From Streptomyces sp. Tue 6430 (GTDB lineage Bacteria; Actinomycetota; Actinomycetes; Streptomycetales; Streptomycetaceae), in the NCBI GenBank assembly GCA_021568835.1, contig JAKGSH010000010.1, positions 5,022,001 through 5,086,000 on the forward strand: 64,000 bases of DNA, given 5' to 3'. Shown piece after piece: positions 37,069 through 46,481 of this stretch. The number at the start of each line of letters is the position of its first letter. Position 1 is the stretch's first letter. The position numbers and the translations under genes were made by a program. A model generated the notes under the pieces. The model did no database searches. It was not told the origin of the DNA and saw only the letters and a program-made list of their open reading frames with translations.

Positions 37069-37896
37069 CTACGGCTTGCGGGCCAGCCCGGCGGCGATGA
37101 GCCGTTCCCAGACGGTGAGTTCCCGTTCGCCGTCGCCGCTCCAGGGGCCGTCCACCGCCTCGGGCCGCCAGCGGGACGCGGGCACTATGCCGGGGGCGAG
37201 GACCTCCAGACCGTCCAGGAGGGATTCGATCTCCTTGTCGGTGCGCCACCGGCCGCGGCCGAACGTCTGCTGGAGGACCCGCTCGGCCTCCTCCGTCTCC
37301 GGGTTGTTGCCGGAACGGAAGTGGCTGACGAAGAAGTAGCTGCCGGAGGGCACCTGGTCGCGCCAGTAGCGGACGATCCCGGCCGGGTCCTCCTCGTCGT
37401 TGACGTGGTGGAGGATGGCGCTGAACATCACGGCGACGGGCCGGTCGAAGTCGATCAGCTCCACGGTCTGCGGGTGCGTGCGTATGGCCTCGGGGTCGCG
37501 CACGTCGGCCGGCACCACCCGGGTCCGGTCGTTCTCCTCCAGCAGGGCACGCCCGTGGACCAGTACCTGGGGATCGATGTCGACGTACACGACCCGGGAC
37601 TCCGGAGCGTGCCGCTGCGCGACCTGGTGGACGTTGTCCGCGGTCGGAAGGCCGCTCCCGAGATCGATGAACTGCCCTACGCCGGTGGTCGTCGCGATCT
37701 CCCGGACCGCCCGGGTCAGGGCCGCGCGGTTGGCGAAGGCGATCGCCAGCGAACCGGGAAGATCACGCTTGAACACGTCGCCGACCTGCCGGTCCACGGC
37801 GTAGTTGTCCTTGCCGCCGAGCAGGTAGTCGTAGACACGCGCGATGCTCGGCCTGCTGGGGTCGATCGGGGAGCCTTCATCCTTCATACGGGCCAT
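37069..37896 (-). CDS. SAM-dependent methyltransferase, DUF574/SAV2177 family
   Basis: This 275-residue protein has the family start PSIARVYDYLLGGKDNYAVD, a SAM motif VGQFIDLGSGLPTADNVHQV, an acidic loop VVYVDIDPQVLVHGRALL, VPADVRDPEAI and the sequence AVMFSAILHHVNDEEDP, then YFFVSHFRSG. Dozens of paralogs exist per Streptomyces genome, often near membrane-regulator genes. The methylated substrate is unknown. It faces thymidine kinase tail-to-tail with 45 bases between. The start is given as ATG 37896; ATG 37887 is an alternative three codons in. Confidence 0.87.
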   Translation of the reverse strand: MARMKDEGSPIDPSRPSIARVYDYLLGGKDNYAVDRQVGDVFKRDLPGSLAIAFANRAALTRAVREIATTTGVGQFIDLGSGLPTADNVHQVAQRHAPESRVVYVDIDPQVLVHGRALLEENDRTRVVPADVRDPEAIRTHPQTVELIDFDRPVAVMFSAILHHVNDEEDPAGIVRYWRDQVPSGSYFFVSHFRSGNNPETEEAERVLQQTFGRGRWRTDKEIESLLDGLEVLAPGIVPASRWRPEAVDGPWSGDGERELTVWERLIAAGLARKP

Positions 37897-38016
37897 CTTC
37901 TCCCGTGACTCCGGCTGCCGACCACCGTTTCGGGAGCGTCGACCCGGCGAAACTCACGGCTCGTCAAACAGACTGCCCGTCGGCCGTGTTGACCCCGGCC
38001 GGGTGGCGCGCCGGTC

Positions 38017-38818
38017 TCAGCGAGGCTCCTGGACCAGGGCGAAGCGGGCTCCCTCGGGGTCGGCGACCGTCGCCACGCGCCCGCGCGTGCTGTCCCGGGC
38101 CGGCGCGAGGGCCGGCCGCCCAGGACGACGGCCCGTGCGACCGCCTCGTCCACGTCGTCCACCTGGAAGTACGTCATCCAGTGCGGTCCGCGGTCGCGGG
38201 GCAGGGCGTTGCCCAGGCCGTGGATTCCGGCGACCGGACGGTTCGCGACGTACAGGGTGACGTAGTCGAAGTCGTCGGCCCCCACGGCTTCCCGGCGGTA
38301 GCCGAACAGCGTCTCGTAGAACTTGACGACGCTCGCCGACTCGACGGTCAGCAGCTCGTTCCAGACGGGGGTGCCGTGCACGCCCGTGATGCCGGTGCCG
38401 AGGTGGGCCGTCGCCTGCCAGATGCCGAAGACCGCGCCGGCCGGGTCGGAGCCGATGGCCAGGCGTCCGGCGTCGGCGGCGTCCAGCGGACCGACCCCGA
38501 TCGTGCCGCCGCTCAGGCGTACCGTTTCGGCGGTGGTGTCCACGTCGTCGGAAGCCAGGTAGGGCGTCCAGGCCACGGGGAGGTGGCGGTCCGGGGGAGT
38601 TGGCCGACGCCGGCCACCTCACGGCCGTCGAGCAGGGCACGTACGTACGGGCCGAGCTGATGCGGTCCGGGTTGGAACGTCCAGCCGAACAGTTCGCCGT
38701 AGAACTCCTGCGTGGCCGTCAACCCGTGCACCATCAGGCTCACCCAGCAGGGTGTGCCGGGTGCGTACCGCGCGTGTGCTTCGCCGTTCGGGCCGGCCGG
38801 CCCACGTGCCTCGGGCAT
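38017..38818 (-). CDS. VOC (glyoxalase/bleomycin-resistance fold) protein with two repeats (two apparent frameshifts)
   Basis: From ATG 38818 (GGGGAGAG before it) the protein has two VOC modules, about 267 residues. Module 1 is PGTPCWVSLMVHGLTATQEF, YGELFGWTFQPGP. Module 2 is TGVHGTPVWNELLTVESASV, VKFYETLFGYRREAV, WMTYFQVDDVDEAVARAV and ATVADPEGARFALVQEPR. The three parts lie in three frames. The missing bases fall in the G5 run 38593-38597 and near GGCCGG at 38109-38115. The motif order is the usual bidomain 'glyoxalase' seen in Streptomyces. Such proteins bind small molecules or metals; no catalytic set could be assigned. It may serve resistance or detoxification. Confidence 0.75.
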
Positions 38819-39108
38819 CGTCACTCTCTCCCCGGCCACTCGTGGTGGCCGCGTCGCTTCCGCACCCAGGGGCCGATGTTCGCACCCCTCACGGTGCCGA
38901 GCGCTCCGGGCGCGCCGCCGTGGTGGGCGGGCGTGTCGGGAGGATGCCCGGCGTGCGGTTCCTCATCCGTCTTCGTGCGGTTGCCGAAGGACGTCGATCG
39001 GCTGTACGGCATGTGCCCGATCCCGTACGCCGGGTGATCGGGCCCGTCCGGCCGAGCAGAGTAGCCCGACCTGTACGGCGGGGCCACCCCGTGCGCGAGG
39101 ATGGGGCC

Positions 39109-39960
39109 ATGAACGCCATCATCTCCGCATCCGAACTCGCGAGCGCCCTGACGGGGGAGCACCCGCCGGTCGTGCTGGACGTCCGCTGGCAGCTCAGTGT
39201 GGCGAAGGCGGCCGGAGAGCCGCCGTTCGACGGCCGTGCCGCCTACACGTCCGGGCACGTGCCGGGCGCCGTCTACGTCGACCTCGACCGGGAGCTGGCC
39301 GGGGCGTCCGGCGCGGGCGGCCGTCATCCGCTGCCGGACCTGGCGGAGTTCGGCGCCGCCATGCGCCGAGCGGGCGTGTCGGCGGCCCGGCCGGTGGTCG
39401 TGTACGACGGCGGGCAGGGCTGGGCGGCGGCCCGCGCGTGGTGGCTGCTGCGCTGGACGGGTCACCCGGATGTGCGAGTCCTCGACGGCGGGTTGACGGC
39501 GTGGCGGGGAGAGCTGTCGGCCGACGTCCCGGCGCCCGCCGGGGGCGACTTCGAGCCGCGGCCGGCCGCCGCGGGACTGCTCGACGCGGACGCGGCGGCG
39601 GCGCTGGCCCGCTCCGGCGTGCTGTTCGATGCGCGCGCGGGTGAGCGGTACCGGGGCGAGGTGGAGCCGATCGACCGGGTCGGCGGACACATTCCGGGCG
39701 CGGTCTCCGCGCCGACCACGGACAACGTCGGCCCGGACGGTCGCTTCCTGCCCGCCGAGGACCTCAGGGCCCGCTTCACGTCGCTCGGGGCGACCGACGG
39801 CGGTGAGGTGGGCGTGTACTGCGGCTCCGGCGTCTCCGGTGCCCACGAGGTGCTGGCGCTCGCGGTCGCGGGGATTCCGGCGGCGCTGTACGTCGGTTCC
39901 TGGTCGGAGTGGTCCTCGGACCCGTCCCGCCCGGTCGCCGTCGGACCCGACCCCCGGTAG
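39109..39960 (+). CDS. Sulfurtransferase with two rhodanese domains
   Basis: This 283-residue protein has two rhodanese modules. The N-terminal one (VVLDVRWQLSVAK to VYDGGQGWAAARAW) has no catalytic Cys, while the C-terminal one has it in VYCGSGVSGAHEVLAL. It therefore resembles thiosulfate or 3-mercaptopyruvate sulfurtransferases. The linker motifs GHVPGAVYVDLDREL and GGHIPGAVSAPTTDN are the two paired family signatures. The start is ATG 39109. It is divergent from the VOC gene (290 bases between) and ends in a strong terminator shared with sepH on the other strand. Confidence 0.9.
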   Translation: MNAIISASELASALTGEHPPVVLDVRWQLSVAKAAGEPPFDGRAAYTSGHVPGAVYVDLDRELAGASGAGGRHPLPDLAEFGAAMRRAGVSAARPVVVYDGGQGWAAARAWWLLRWTGHPDVRVLDGGLTAWRGELSADVPAPAGGDFEPRPAAAGLLDADAAAALARSGVLFDARAGERYRGEVEPIDRVGGHIPGAVSAPTTDNVGPDGRFLPAEDLRARFTSLGATDGGEVGVYCGSGVSGAHEVLALAVAGIPAALYVGSWSEWSSDPSRPVAVGPDPR

Positions 39961-39981
39961 ATCCGTCGCACGCGACACACG

Positions 39982-40018
39982 ACGGAGGGGCCGCATCGAA
40001 CAGATGCGGCCCCTCCGT
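39982..40018. terminator. Bidirectional terminator between the sulfurtransferase and sepH
   Basis: A perfect 16-bp stem, ACGGAGGGGCCGCATC (39982-39997) with GATGCGGCCCCTCCGT (40003-40018), has the 5-base loop GAACA. It lies between convergent genes. Confidence 0.9.
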
Positions 40019-40107
40019 ACGTATGAACCCGTGTGCGAACACGCTCCGGTGAAGCTCCGGACATCCCTACCGGGCCGCCGGACGACGGCCCGCTCCGGCA
40101 CTCCCGC

Positions 40108-41139
40108 TCATTCCTGCTTCTTGCGCCGGGTGCCGAACACGATCTCGTCCCAGCTGGGCACCGCCGCGCGGCGGCCGGGGCGGACGCCGTCGGCCTCGGC
40201 CTGACGGTCCGTGGAACCGACGAGACGATCGCGGTGACTGCCCACGGAGCGGGGCATGAGGACGTCCGCGTAGGCGGAACCGGCGGACGCGGCGGGCGCC
40301 GGGGGCTCCTCGACGTCCGGTTCGTCCGCGGACTCCTCCGGTTCCTCGGAGGGGATCTCCGGGACGACCATGTCGCCCCGGAAACTCGGTACCGCTTCCA
40401 ACAGGCTGGTCAGCGAGTCCCGCTCGCGCTCGCCGGTGCTCTCCTCGGGGGGCTCGGAGGGCTGTGCGGGCAGGCTCGCCCGGTCGAGGGCGCGGTCCAT
40501 CGTGCGGTCGCGGGGCAGCCGGGCGATGCGCGGGACGAACGGGAAGCTGGGCTCCGGCGCGGCGAGGTCGTCGGACTCGCCGATCAGCGAGCGCGCCTCG
40601 TCGTCGACGGCCTGGACGAGTCGCCTCGGCGGGTCGTACGTCCAGCTCGCCGAGTGCGGTTCGCCCGCGACCAGGTAGACGAGCAGGACCTCCCAGGTGC
40701 CGTCGTCGCGGCGCCAGGAGTCCCACTGGACGGTGTCCTTGTCGGCGCCGCGCAGCGTCAGCCGCTCCTGCACGGACTCGCCGAGCTGCGGTCCGGCGTT
40801 CTCGCCGGGCCGACGGACCGGGGTCTTGCGGGCGCGCTCGGCCATGAACGCGCGCTCGGCCAGCACGGGGCCTTCGAAGCGGCGTACGCGGTCGACGGGG
40901 ATCCCCGCCATCTGCGCGACTTCTTCCGCGGTCGCGCCGGCACGTATACGCGCCTGGATGTCACGGGGGCGGAGATGGCTCTCCACCTCGATCTCGATCT
41001 GGCCGAGGCGGGGACGGTCGCCGCGGACGGCGGCGCGCAGACGCTCGTCGATCGGAAGCGTGTACTCCGTGCTGTCCGCAGCCTTCAGCACCAGCCGTGT
41101 GCCGTCATTCGAGACGGCCACGACACGCAGTTCGGGCAT
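40108..41139 (-). CDS. sepH: Septation protein SepH
   Basis: This 343-residue protein starts at ATG 41139 (MPELRVVAVSNDGTRLVLKA). The N-terminal DUF3071 domain ends in an HTH-like helix pair (LGQIEIEVESHLRPRDIQ, IRAGATAEEVAQMAGIPVDR), then a conserved WDSWRRDDGTWEVLLVYL and SASWTYDPPRRLVQAVDDE. The C-terminal ~130 residues are disordered, acidic and Pro-rich with a basic end (EIVFGTRRKKQE). In S. venezuelae SepH binds FtsZ and stabilises its filaments to time cell division, both in vegetative hyphae and spores. It is transcribed alone; its promoter must lie in the long region 41140-41648. Confidence 0.93.
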   Translation of the reverse strand: MPELRVVAVSNDGTRLVLKAADSTEYTLPIDERLRAAVRGDRPRLGQIEIEVESHLRPRDIQARIRAGATAEEVAQMAGIPVDRVRRFEGPVLAERAFMAERARKTPVRRPGENAGPQLGESVQERLTLRGADKDTVQWDSWRRDDGTWEVLLVYLVAGEPHSASWTYDPPRRLVQAVDDEARSLIGESDDLAAPEPSFPFVPRIARLPRDRTMDRALDRASLPAQPSEPPEESTGERERDSLTSLLEAVPSFRGDMVVPEIPSEEPEESADEPDVEEPPAPAASAGSAYADVLMPRSVGSHRDRLVGSTDRQAEADGVRPGRRAAVPSWDEIVFGTRRKKQE

Positions 41140-41648
41140 GGGGACCTCCCGGGTGGTGCCTGCCGACGTCACGTGCGTCGCTGCTTCCGCTAGTCGAGTG
41201 TGGCCTGCCCGGGTGCAGCCTGCCACAACCTTGCCGAGTTGCCCGGCGTGTCGCGCGTGGGCCCTTGATCGCCGTTATGGCACGGTTATCAATTCGCCAC
41301 GCTGAGTGATCAACTCCGTAACCCTGTGCGACTTGCCCCCTCCTGGCTGTCCGTCAAGGCTCCGGACGTCCTGGTGGGAGACCAGACCCAGGGCTCGCAA
41401 CAGTACTCCATTCGGGCCACGCGCGTGGATCGGCGCGCCGCCCGACTTCTGGCAAGGAATGTGGCTCGTCGATTCGGCAAGCGCTTTCCGCGATCTTGCG
41501 CGTGGCGTACGTCACGTGGCTACCAGGGGCGGGAAGGCGGGAAGTGAAGTCCCGGACCGACCTGAACACCGCTCAGGCCGCGGGTGCGGGGGCAGAACCG
41601 ACGTCACCGCCCCCGCGCCCGGCGGGTCCGCTGCCGCCCCTGCCGCCC
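41140..41648. other. 509-base region without a gene (sepH promoter region)
   Basis: Long frames here (on both strands) have no conserved content and read as shadows. The part near sepH (41260-41310) is AT-richer, with TTATGGCACGGTTATCAATT, where a promoter is likely. The end near the lactone oxidase stop is G/C-repetitive (GGGTGCGGGGGCAG against CCGCCCCCGCGCCC). No definite site was found. Confidence 0.4.
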
Positions 41649-42967
41649 CTACTGCCCCAGAACCCTCCGCAGGTAGTCGTTCTGGAAGCGCCGGTCGGGA
41701 TCCAGCCGGTCCCGCAGTGCCGTGAACTCGCCGAACCGCGGATAGACCCCGGCGAAGTACTCCGCGTCCCGCGTGTGGATCTTCCCCCAGTGCGGCCGGC
41801 CCTCGTGCGCGGTGAAGATGCGCTCGGCTGCGGTGAAGTACCCCCGGTACGGCGCGCCCTTGGCCGTGTGGACGGCGATGTACGCGCTGTCGCGGCCGGA
41901 GGCGGTGGACAGGGCGATGTCGTCGGCCGGCGCGGTGCGCACCTCCACGGGGAAGCCGATCCGCAGCGGAGAGCGCTCGATCATGGCCCGCAGCTCGCGC
42001 AGCACCCCGGTCACCGCCTCGCGCGGCACGGCGTACTCCATCTCCACGAACCGGACCCGGCGCGGCGACGTGAAGACCTTGTACGGGATGTCGGTGTAGC
42101 TGCGTGCGGAGAGCGCCCTGCTGGACACCCCGGCGATGGCCGGGACGGTGGCCGGGACCGCCCGGCCCACCCACTGGGCCGCCTGGAAGACGCCGTTGGA
42201 GAGGAACTCGTCCTCGAACCAGCCGGCCAGTCGCCCCACCGGTCTGCGCGGGCCCGCGCTGCGGTTGTTGCGCTTGGTGTTGGTGCTGCCGGTGTGCGGG
42301 AACCAGTAGAACTCGAAGTGCTCGTTCTCGGCCCACAGTTCGTCGAAGTCGGCGAGGACCCTGTCGAGCGGCATCGGCTCCTCGCGCGCGGTGAGCAGGA
42401 AGACCGGCTCCACGGCGAAGGTGATCGCGGTGACGACGCCGAGGGCGCCGAGACCGATCCGGGCCGCCGCGAAGACGTCCGGGTTCTCCTTCTCCGAACA
42501 GGTCAGCACCGAGCCGTCGGCCGTGACCAGCTCCAGGCCCCTGATCTGCGCGGCGATGGAGGCCGACTCGCGGCCCGTGCCGTGGGTGCCCGTGCTGGTG
42601 GCCCCCGAGACGGTCTGCTCCATGATGTCGCCCATGTTGGTGAGCGACAGCCCCTCGCGCGCCAGCGCCAGGTTGAGTCTCTTGAGCGGGGTGCCCGCCT
42701 CGACCGTGACGGTCATCGCCGCGCGGTCGATGCCGCGGATGCCGGTCAACAGTTGAGGGCGGATCAACACACCGTCCGTCGCGGCGATCGACGTGAAGGA
42801 ATGGCCCGTGCCGACCGCCTTGACCGTCAGCCCGTCCTCGGCCGCCCGGCGCACGGCCGCGGCCAGCTCGTCGACGGAGGCGGGCGTGACCTCCCGCGCG
42901 GGCGGGAGACGACATTGCCGCCCCAGTTACGCCACGTGCCGTTCTTCCCGTTCGCTGTGCTGCTCAA
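41649..42967 (-). CDS. FAD-linked D-arabinono-1,4-lactone oxidase family protein (frameshifted near start)
   Basis: From TTG 42967 (with GGAGG seven bases before it) the protein begins MSSTANGKNGTWRNWGGNVV; then one base is missing near 42895-42905 and the rest lies in the next frame from REVTPASVDELAAAV. Together they give about 439 residues. FAD-binding motifs are GTGHSFTSI, VEAGTPLKRLNLALA and GATSTGTHGTGRESA; no obvious His for covalent flavin was identified beyond the GTHGTG position. The C-terminal ALO domain has HWGKIH near the end, as in sugar-1,4-lactone oxidases. The start lies inside the upstream MFS gene (41-base overlap), so the two are cotranscribed. The substrate is an aldonolactone by family; which one is unknown. 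Confidence 0.85.
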
Positions 42968-44165
42968 CGGTGCCTCCACGACCCGGCGCCGGCCTGCCGA
43001 GCCGACGGTACCCGAGGAAACCGACCGCGACCGCGACGGCCCCGGACACCGCCGGAACCCCGTACCCGGCCCGCGCGCCCGCGGTGTCGATGACCCAGCC
43101 GGCGATCGAGGAGCCGACCGCGACCCCGACCGCGAGCCCGGTGCTCACCCAGGTCATGCCCTCGGTCAGCTGCGCGCGTGGTACGTGCTCTTCGATGAGG
43201 GACATCGTCGTGATCATCGTGGGAGCGATGGCGAGGCCCGCGACGAAGAGCGCCACGGCCAGAAACGGCAAGTTCCCGACCAGTAGGAGGGGGATCATAC
43301 TCACGCCCATCATGAACACGCCCAGCAACCAGCGCCGCTCCGGGGCTCCCTGGGGGCGCAGCAGACCGAAGACCAGACCCGCCACACAGGAACCGGCCGC
43401 GTACAGCGCCAGGACCACGCTCGCGGCGGCCTTGTGCCCCTGCTCGTCGGCGAACGCGACGGTGACCACGTCGACCGCCCCGAAGATCGTCCCCGTCGCC
43501 ACGAACGTCGTCACCAGCACCTGCAGGCCGGGTGAACGCATCGCCGTGCCACCGCCCTTGTGCTCGCGCGGGTGGGGCTCGGGCTCGGTGGCCCGTTGCG
43601 CGGTCAGCCAGAAGACGCCGACGGCGAGGAAGCAGGCCGCCAGCAGCGGGCCGGCCTCCGGGAACCAGGCCGTGGACAGACCGATGGAGATGATCGGGCC
43701 GAAGATGAAGCAGATCTCGTCCACCACGGACTCGAAGGAGTACGCGGTGTGCAGCTGCGGGGTGCCCCGGTACAGGGCCGCCCAGCGGGCCCGGATCATC
43801 GCGCCGAGCGAGGGCACCGCACCGATCGCGGCGGCGCACGCGAACAGCACCCAGTCCGGCCACGCGAAGTGTGCCGCCAGCAGCAGCCCCGCCGCCGCGG
43901 CGAGCGCGACCAGTGTGGCGGGCCGCAGCACCTTGCGCTGTCCGTGCCGGTCCACCAGGCGGGAGATCTGCGGACCGATCGCCGCCGCCGACAGTGCGAT
44001 GGTCGCAGAGAGGGCGCCCGCGAGGCCGTAGCGCCCGGTGAGCTGGGAGACCATCGTGACCACGCCGATGCCCATCATCGACAGCGGCATCCGGCCGAGG
44101 AACCCCGCGGCGGAGAAACCCCTCGAGCCTGGGGCGGCGAACAGGGCGCGGTAGGAGCTGGGCAC
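42927..44165 (-). CDS. Major facilitator superfamily transporter
   Basis: This 412-residue membrane protein has about 12 helices. It starts at GTG 44165 with GGAG before it. The cytoplasmic loop RLVDRHGQRKVLRP between helices 2 and 3 is the MFS signature. A second half-repeat is visible (EEHVPRAQLTEGMTWVSTGL). It ends 41 bases inside the lactone oxidase gene, forming an operon. An iron-box-like palindrome lies about 140 bases upstream, shared with ferrochelatase. Efflux of a siderophore or heme-like compound is possible but not shown. Confidence 0.85.
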   Translation of the reverse strand: MPSSYRALFAAPGSRGFSAAGFLGRMPLSMMGIGVVTMVSQLTGRYGLAGALSATIALSAAAIGPQISRLVDRHGQRKVLRPATLVALAAAAGLLLAAHFAWPDWVLFACAAAIGAVPSLGAMIRARWAALYRGTPQLHTAYSFESVVDEICFIFGPIISIGLSTAWFPEAGPLLAACFLAVGVFWLTAQRATEPEPHPREHKGGGTAMRSPGLQVLVTTFVATGTIFGAVDVVTVAFADEQGHKAAASVVLALYAAGSCVAGLVFGLLRPQGAPERRWLLGVFMMGVSMIPLLLVGNLPFLAVALFVAGLAIAPTMITTMSLIEEHVPRAQLTEGMTWVSTGLAVGVAVGSSIAGWVIDTAGARAGYGVPAVSGAVAVAVGFLGYRRLGRPAPGRGGTVEQHSEREERHVA

Positions 44166-44305
44166 GGAGGTCTCCGTCGGGTCCGGTCACGCGTGCGTGG
44201 CGGCTCGGCACGGCGCGAGGAAGGTGGTGCTGCGTGGCTCGGCAGGACATGCGGGAGTGCGCTGCCGGCCCGGTAAGGCGCGTATGCAGCTGATACAGCT
44301 TACGA

Positions 44306-44321
44306 GTTAGGCAACCCTAAC
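44306..44321. promoter_or_regulatory. Iron-box-like palindrome between MFS and hemH
   Basis: GTTAGG-CAAC-CCTAAC is a perfect 6-bp inverted repeat. Its TTAGG...CCTAA halves match the outer parts of the DmdR/IdeR box (11 of 14 in the TTAGGCTCACCTAA core). It sits between divergent MFS and ferrochelatase genes. The match is weaker than the site at 17812. Confidence 0.5.
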
Positions 44322-44411
44322 GCACCCCCGCAGGCGTTCCCCGCCCGGGAGTCGCCCCGCCACGGCACCCGGAGTTTCCGGGCTGTCGGCGCCGGGTGGC
44401 AGGATCGAGAC

Positions 44412-45539
44412 ATGCCAGACGCGCTCGATGCCACCCCCTACGACGCCCTGCTCCTGCTCTCCTTCGGCGGACCTGAAGGCCCGGACGACGTGGTCCCGTT
44501 CCTGGAGAACGTGACACGCGGGCGCGGCATCCCCAAGGAACGCCTCAAGGAAGTCGGTCAGCACTACTTCCTGTTCGGCGGGGTCAGCCCCATCAACGAC
44601 CAGAACCGCACCCTGCTGGACGCCCTGCGCCGGGACTTCGCGGACCACGGGCTGGACCTGCCGGTCTACTGGGGCAACCGCAACTGGGCCCCGTACCTCA
44701 CGGACACCCTGCGCGAGATGGTCGCCGACGGCCGCCGCCGCGTCCTCGTCCTCGCCACCAGCGCCTACGCCTCGTACTCGGGCTGCCGCCAGTACCGCGA
44801 GAACCTCGCCGACTCGCTGGCCACGCTGGCGGCCGAGGGCCTGGAGCTCCCGAAGATCGACAAGCTGCGGCACTACTTCAACCACCCGGGCTTCGTGGAG
44901 CCCATGGTCGACGGTGTGCTCCGCTCCCTCGCCGACCTCCCCGAGGACGTCCGCGACGACGCCCACATCGCCTTCACGACCCACTCCATCCCCACGGCCG
45001 CCGCCGACACCTCCGGCCCCGAGGAGGGCCACGGCGACGGCGGGGCGTACGTCGCGCAGCACCTGGACGTGGCCCGGCTCGTCGCCGACGCCGTCCGGGA
45101 GCGCACCGGCGTCGACCACCCCTGGCAGCTCGTCTACCAGTCCCGGTCCGGCGCCCCCCACATCCCGTGGCTGGAGCCCGACATCTGCGACCACCTGCAG
45201 GAGCGGCACGCCGCCGGGGCACCGGCCGTCGTGATGGCCCCCATCGGCTTCGTCTCCGACCACATGGAGGTCCTGTACGACCTCGACACGGAGGCCACGG
45301 CCAAGGCGGCGGAACTGGGCCTGCCGGTGCGCCGCTCGGCCACCGTCGGCGCGGACCCGCGGTTCGCCGCCGCCGTCCGCGACCTCGTCCTGGAGCGCGC
45401 CGCGGCCGAGAGCGGCCGGGACGTCACCCCGTGCGCCCTGGGCACCCTCGGCGCGAGTCACGACGTCTGCCCCGTCGGCTGCTGCCCGTCCCGCGCCCCC
45501 AAGCCCGCCGCGGCGGGCGCCGACAGCCCGTACGCGTGA
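44412..45539 (+). CDS. hemH: Coproporphyrin ferrochelatase (CpfC/HemH)
   Basis: This 375-residue enzyme inserts Fe(II) into coproporphyrin III, the penultimate step of actinobacterial heme synthesis. It has the family start DALLLLSFGGPEGPDDVVPF, the catalytic His in FTTHSIPTAAADT and the Glu in PIGFVSDHMEVLYDLD. Cys residues in SYSGCRQYRE, in TPCALG and in the C-terminal CPVGCCPSR could hold the [2Fe-2S] cluster described for some actinobacterial ferrochelatases. Start ATG 44412 has AGGA seven bases upstream. The iron-box-like site upstream suggests iron control. It is followed nine bases later by an inositol monophosphatase gene. Confidence 0.93.
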   Translation: MPDALDATPYDALLLLSFGGPEGPDDVVPFLENVTRGRGIPKERLKEVGQHYFLFGGVSPINDQNRTLLDALRRDFADHGLDLPVYWGNRNWAPYLTDTLREMVADGRRRVLVLATSAYASYSGCRQYRENLADSLATLAAEGLELPKIDKLRHYFNHPGFVEPMVDGVLRSLADLPEDVRDDAHIAFTTHSIPTAAADTSGPEEGHGDGGAYVAQHLDVARLVADAVRERTGVDHPWQLVYQSRSGAPHIPWLEPDICDHLQERHAAGAPAVVMAPIGFVSDHMEVLYDLDTEATAKAAELGLPVRRSATVGADPRFAAAVRDLVLERAAAESGRDVTPCALGTLGASHDVCPVGCCPSRAPKPAAAGADSPYA

Positions 45540-45547
45540 GGAGCTCC

Positions 45548-46362
45548 GTGACCGACCCCCTGCACCGGGAACTGCTCGCACTCGCGGAGGAGGCCGCCCG
45601 CCGGGCCGGCGAGCTGCTGAAAGACGGCCGGCCGGCCGACCTCACGGTCGCCGCCACCAAGTCGAGCCCCATCGACGTCGTCACCGAGATGGACATCGCG
45701 GCCGAGAAGCTGATCACCGGCCTGATCTCCGACCACCGCTCCGACGACGGCTTCCTCGGCGAGGAGGGCGCCTCCAGCGAGGGCGGCAGCGGCATCCGCT
45801 GGGTGATCGACCCCTCGACGGCACCGTGAACTACCTGTACGGCCTGCCCACCTGGGCCGTCTCCATCGCCGCCGAACAGGACGGCGAGACCGTCGCCGGC
45901 GTCGTGGCGATCCCGATGCGCGGCGAGACCTACCGTGCGGTGCGCGGAGGCGGCGCGTGGGCGACCGGCGCCTGGGAGGGCGAACGCCGCATCACCTGCC
46001 GGCCCGCGGCCCCGCTCGAACAGGCGCTGGTCTCCACCGGCTTCAACTACGTCACCGGGGTCCGCACCCACCAGGCCGACGTCGCCCGGCGAATGATCCC
46101 GCTGCTGCGCGACATCCGGCGCGGCGGCTCCGCGGCCGTCGACCTGTGCGACGTGGCCGCCGGCCGCCTCGACGGGTACTACGAGCGCGGTCTGCACCCG
46201 TGGGACCTCGCGGCGGGCGACCTGATCGCCCGGGAGGCGGGCGCCCTGACCGGTGGACGCCCCGGAGAACGCCCCTCGCGCGAGTTGGCGATCGCCGCGA
46301 CGCCGGGCGTCTTCGAGCCCCTCCAGCGGCTCCTGGAGGATTTCGGCGCCTGGCACGACTGA
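45548..46362 (+). CDS. Inositol monophosphatase family protein (SuhB-like; frameshifted)
   Basis: From GTG 45548 (GAGGAG before it) the protein has about 271 residues. The metal motifs are FLGEEGASSEGG (Glu), WVIDPxDGTVNYLYGLP and the later LHPWDLAAGDLIAREAGA (Trp-Asp). The first 93 residues and the rest are in different frames; one C is missing in the C4 run 45811-45814, and adding it gives WVIDPLDGTVNY. IMPases act on inositol phosphates or, by family, NADP or PAP. In M. tuberculosis the corresponding gene (suhB, Rv2701c) lies at the same place beside DUF4193 and dut. Two strong hairpins follow. Confidence 0.85.
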
Positions 46363-46377
46363 ACGCACGACGACGCA

Positions 46378-46421
46378 CCCGCGGGGCGTGCGGTCCGACG
46401 TCCGGCCGCACGCCCCGCGGG
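46378..46421. terminator. First of two strong hairpins between convergent genes
   Basis: A perfect 16-bp stem, CCCGCGGGGCGTGCGG (46378-46393) with CCGCACGCCCCGCGGG (46406-46421), has a 12-base loop. It starts 16 bases after the monophosphatase stop. Confidence 0.88.
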
Positions 46422-46424
46422 CAC

Positions 46425-46465
46425 ACGGAGGGGCCCCGGCGCTGGATTCGCCGGGGCCCCTCCGT
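46425..46465. terminator. Second of two strong hairpins between convergent genes
   Basis: A perfect 17-bp stem, ACGGAGGGGCCCCGGCG (46425-46441) with CGCCGGGGCCCCTCCGT (46449-46465), has a 7-base loop. It probably serves the minus-strand 57-residue gene. Confidence 0.88.
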
Positions 46466-46481
46466 CGTGCGCGCGAACTGC

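Noticed and set aside
41306..43286. Plus-strand frame of 596 residues across the lactone oxidase
   Set aside because: It is antisense to a protein with clear FAD motifs and is Arg/Pro/Ala-rich.
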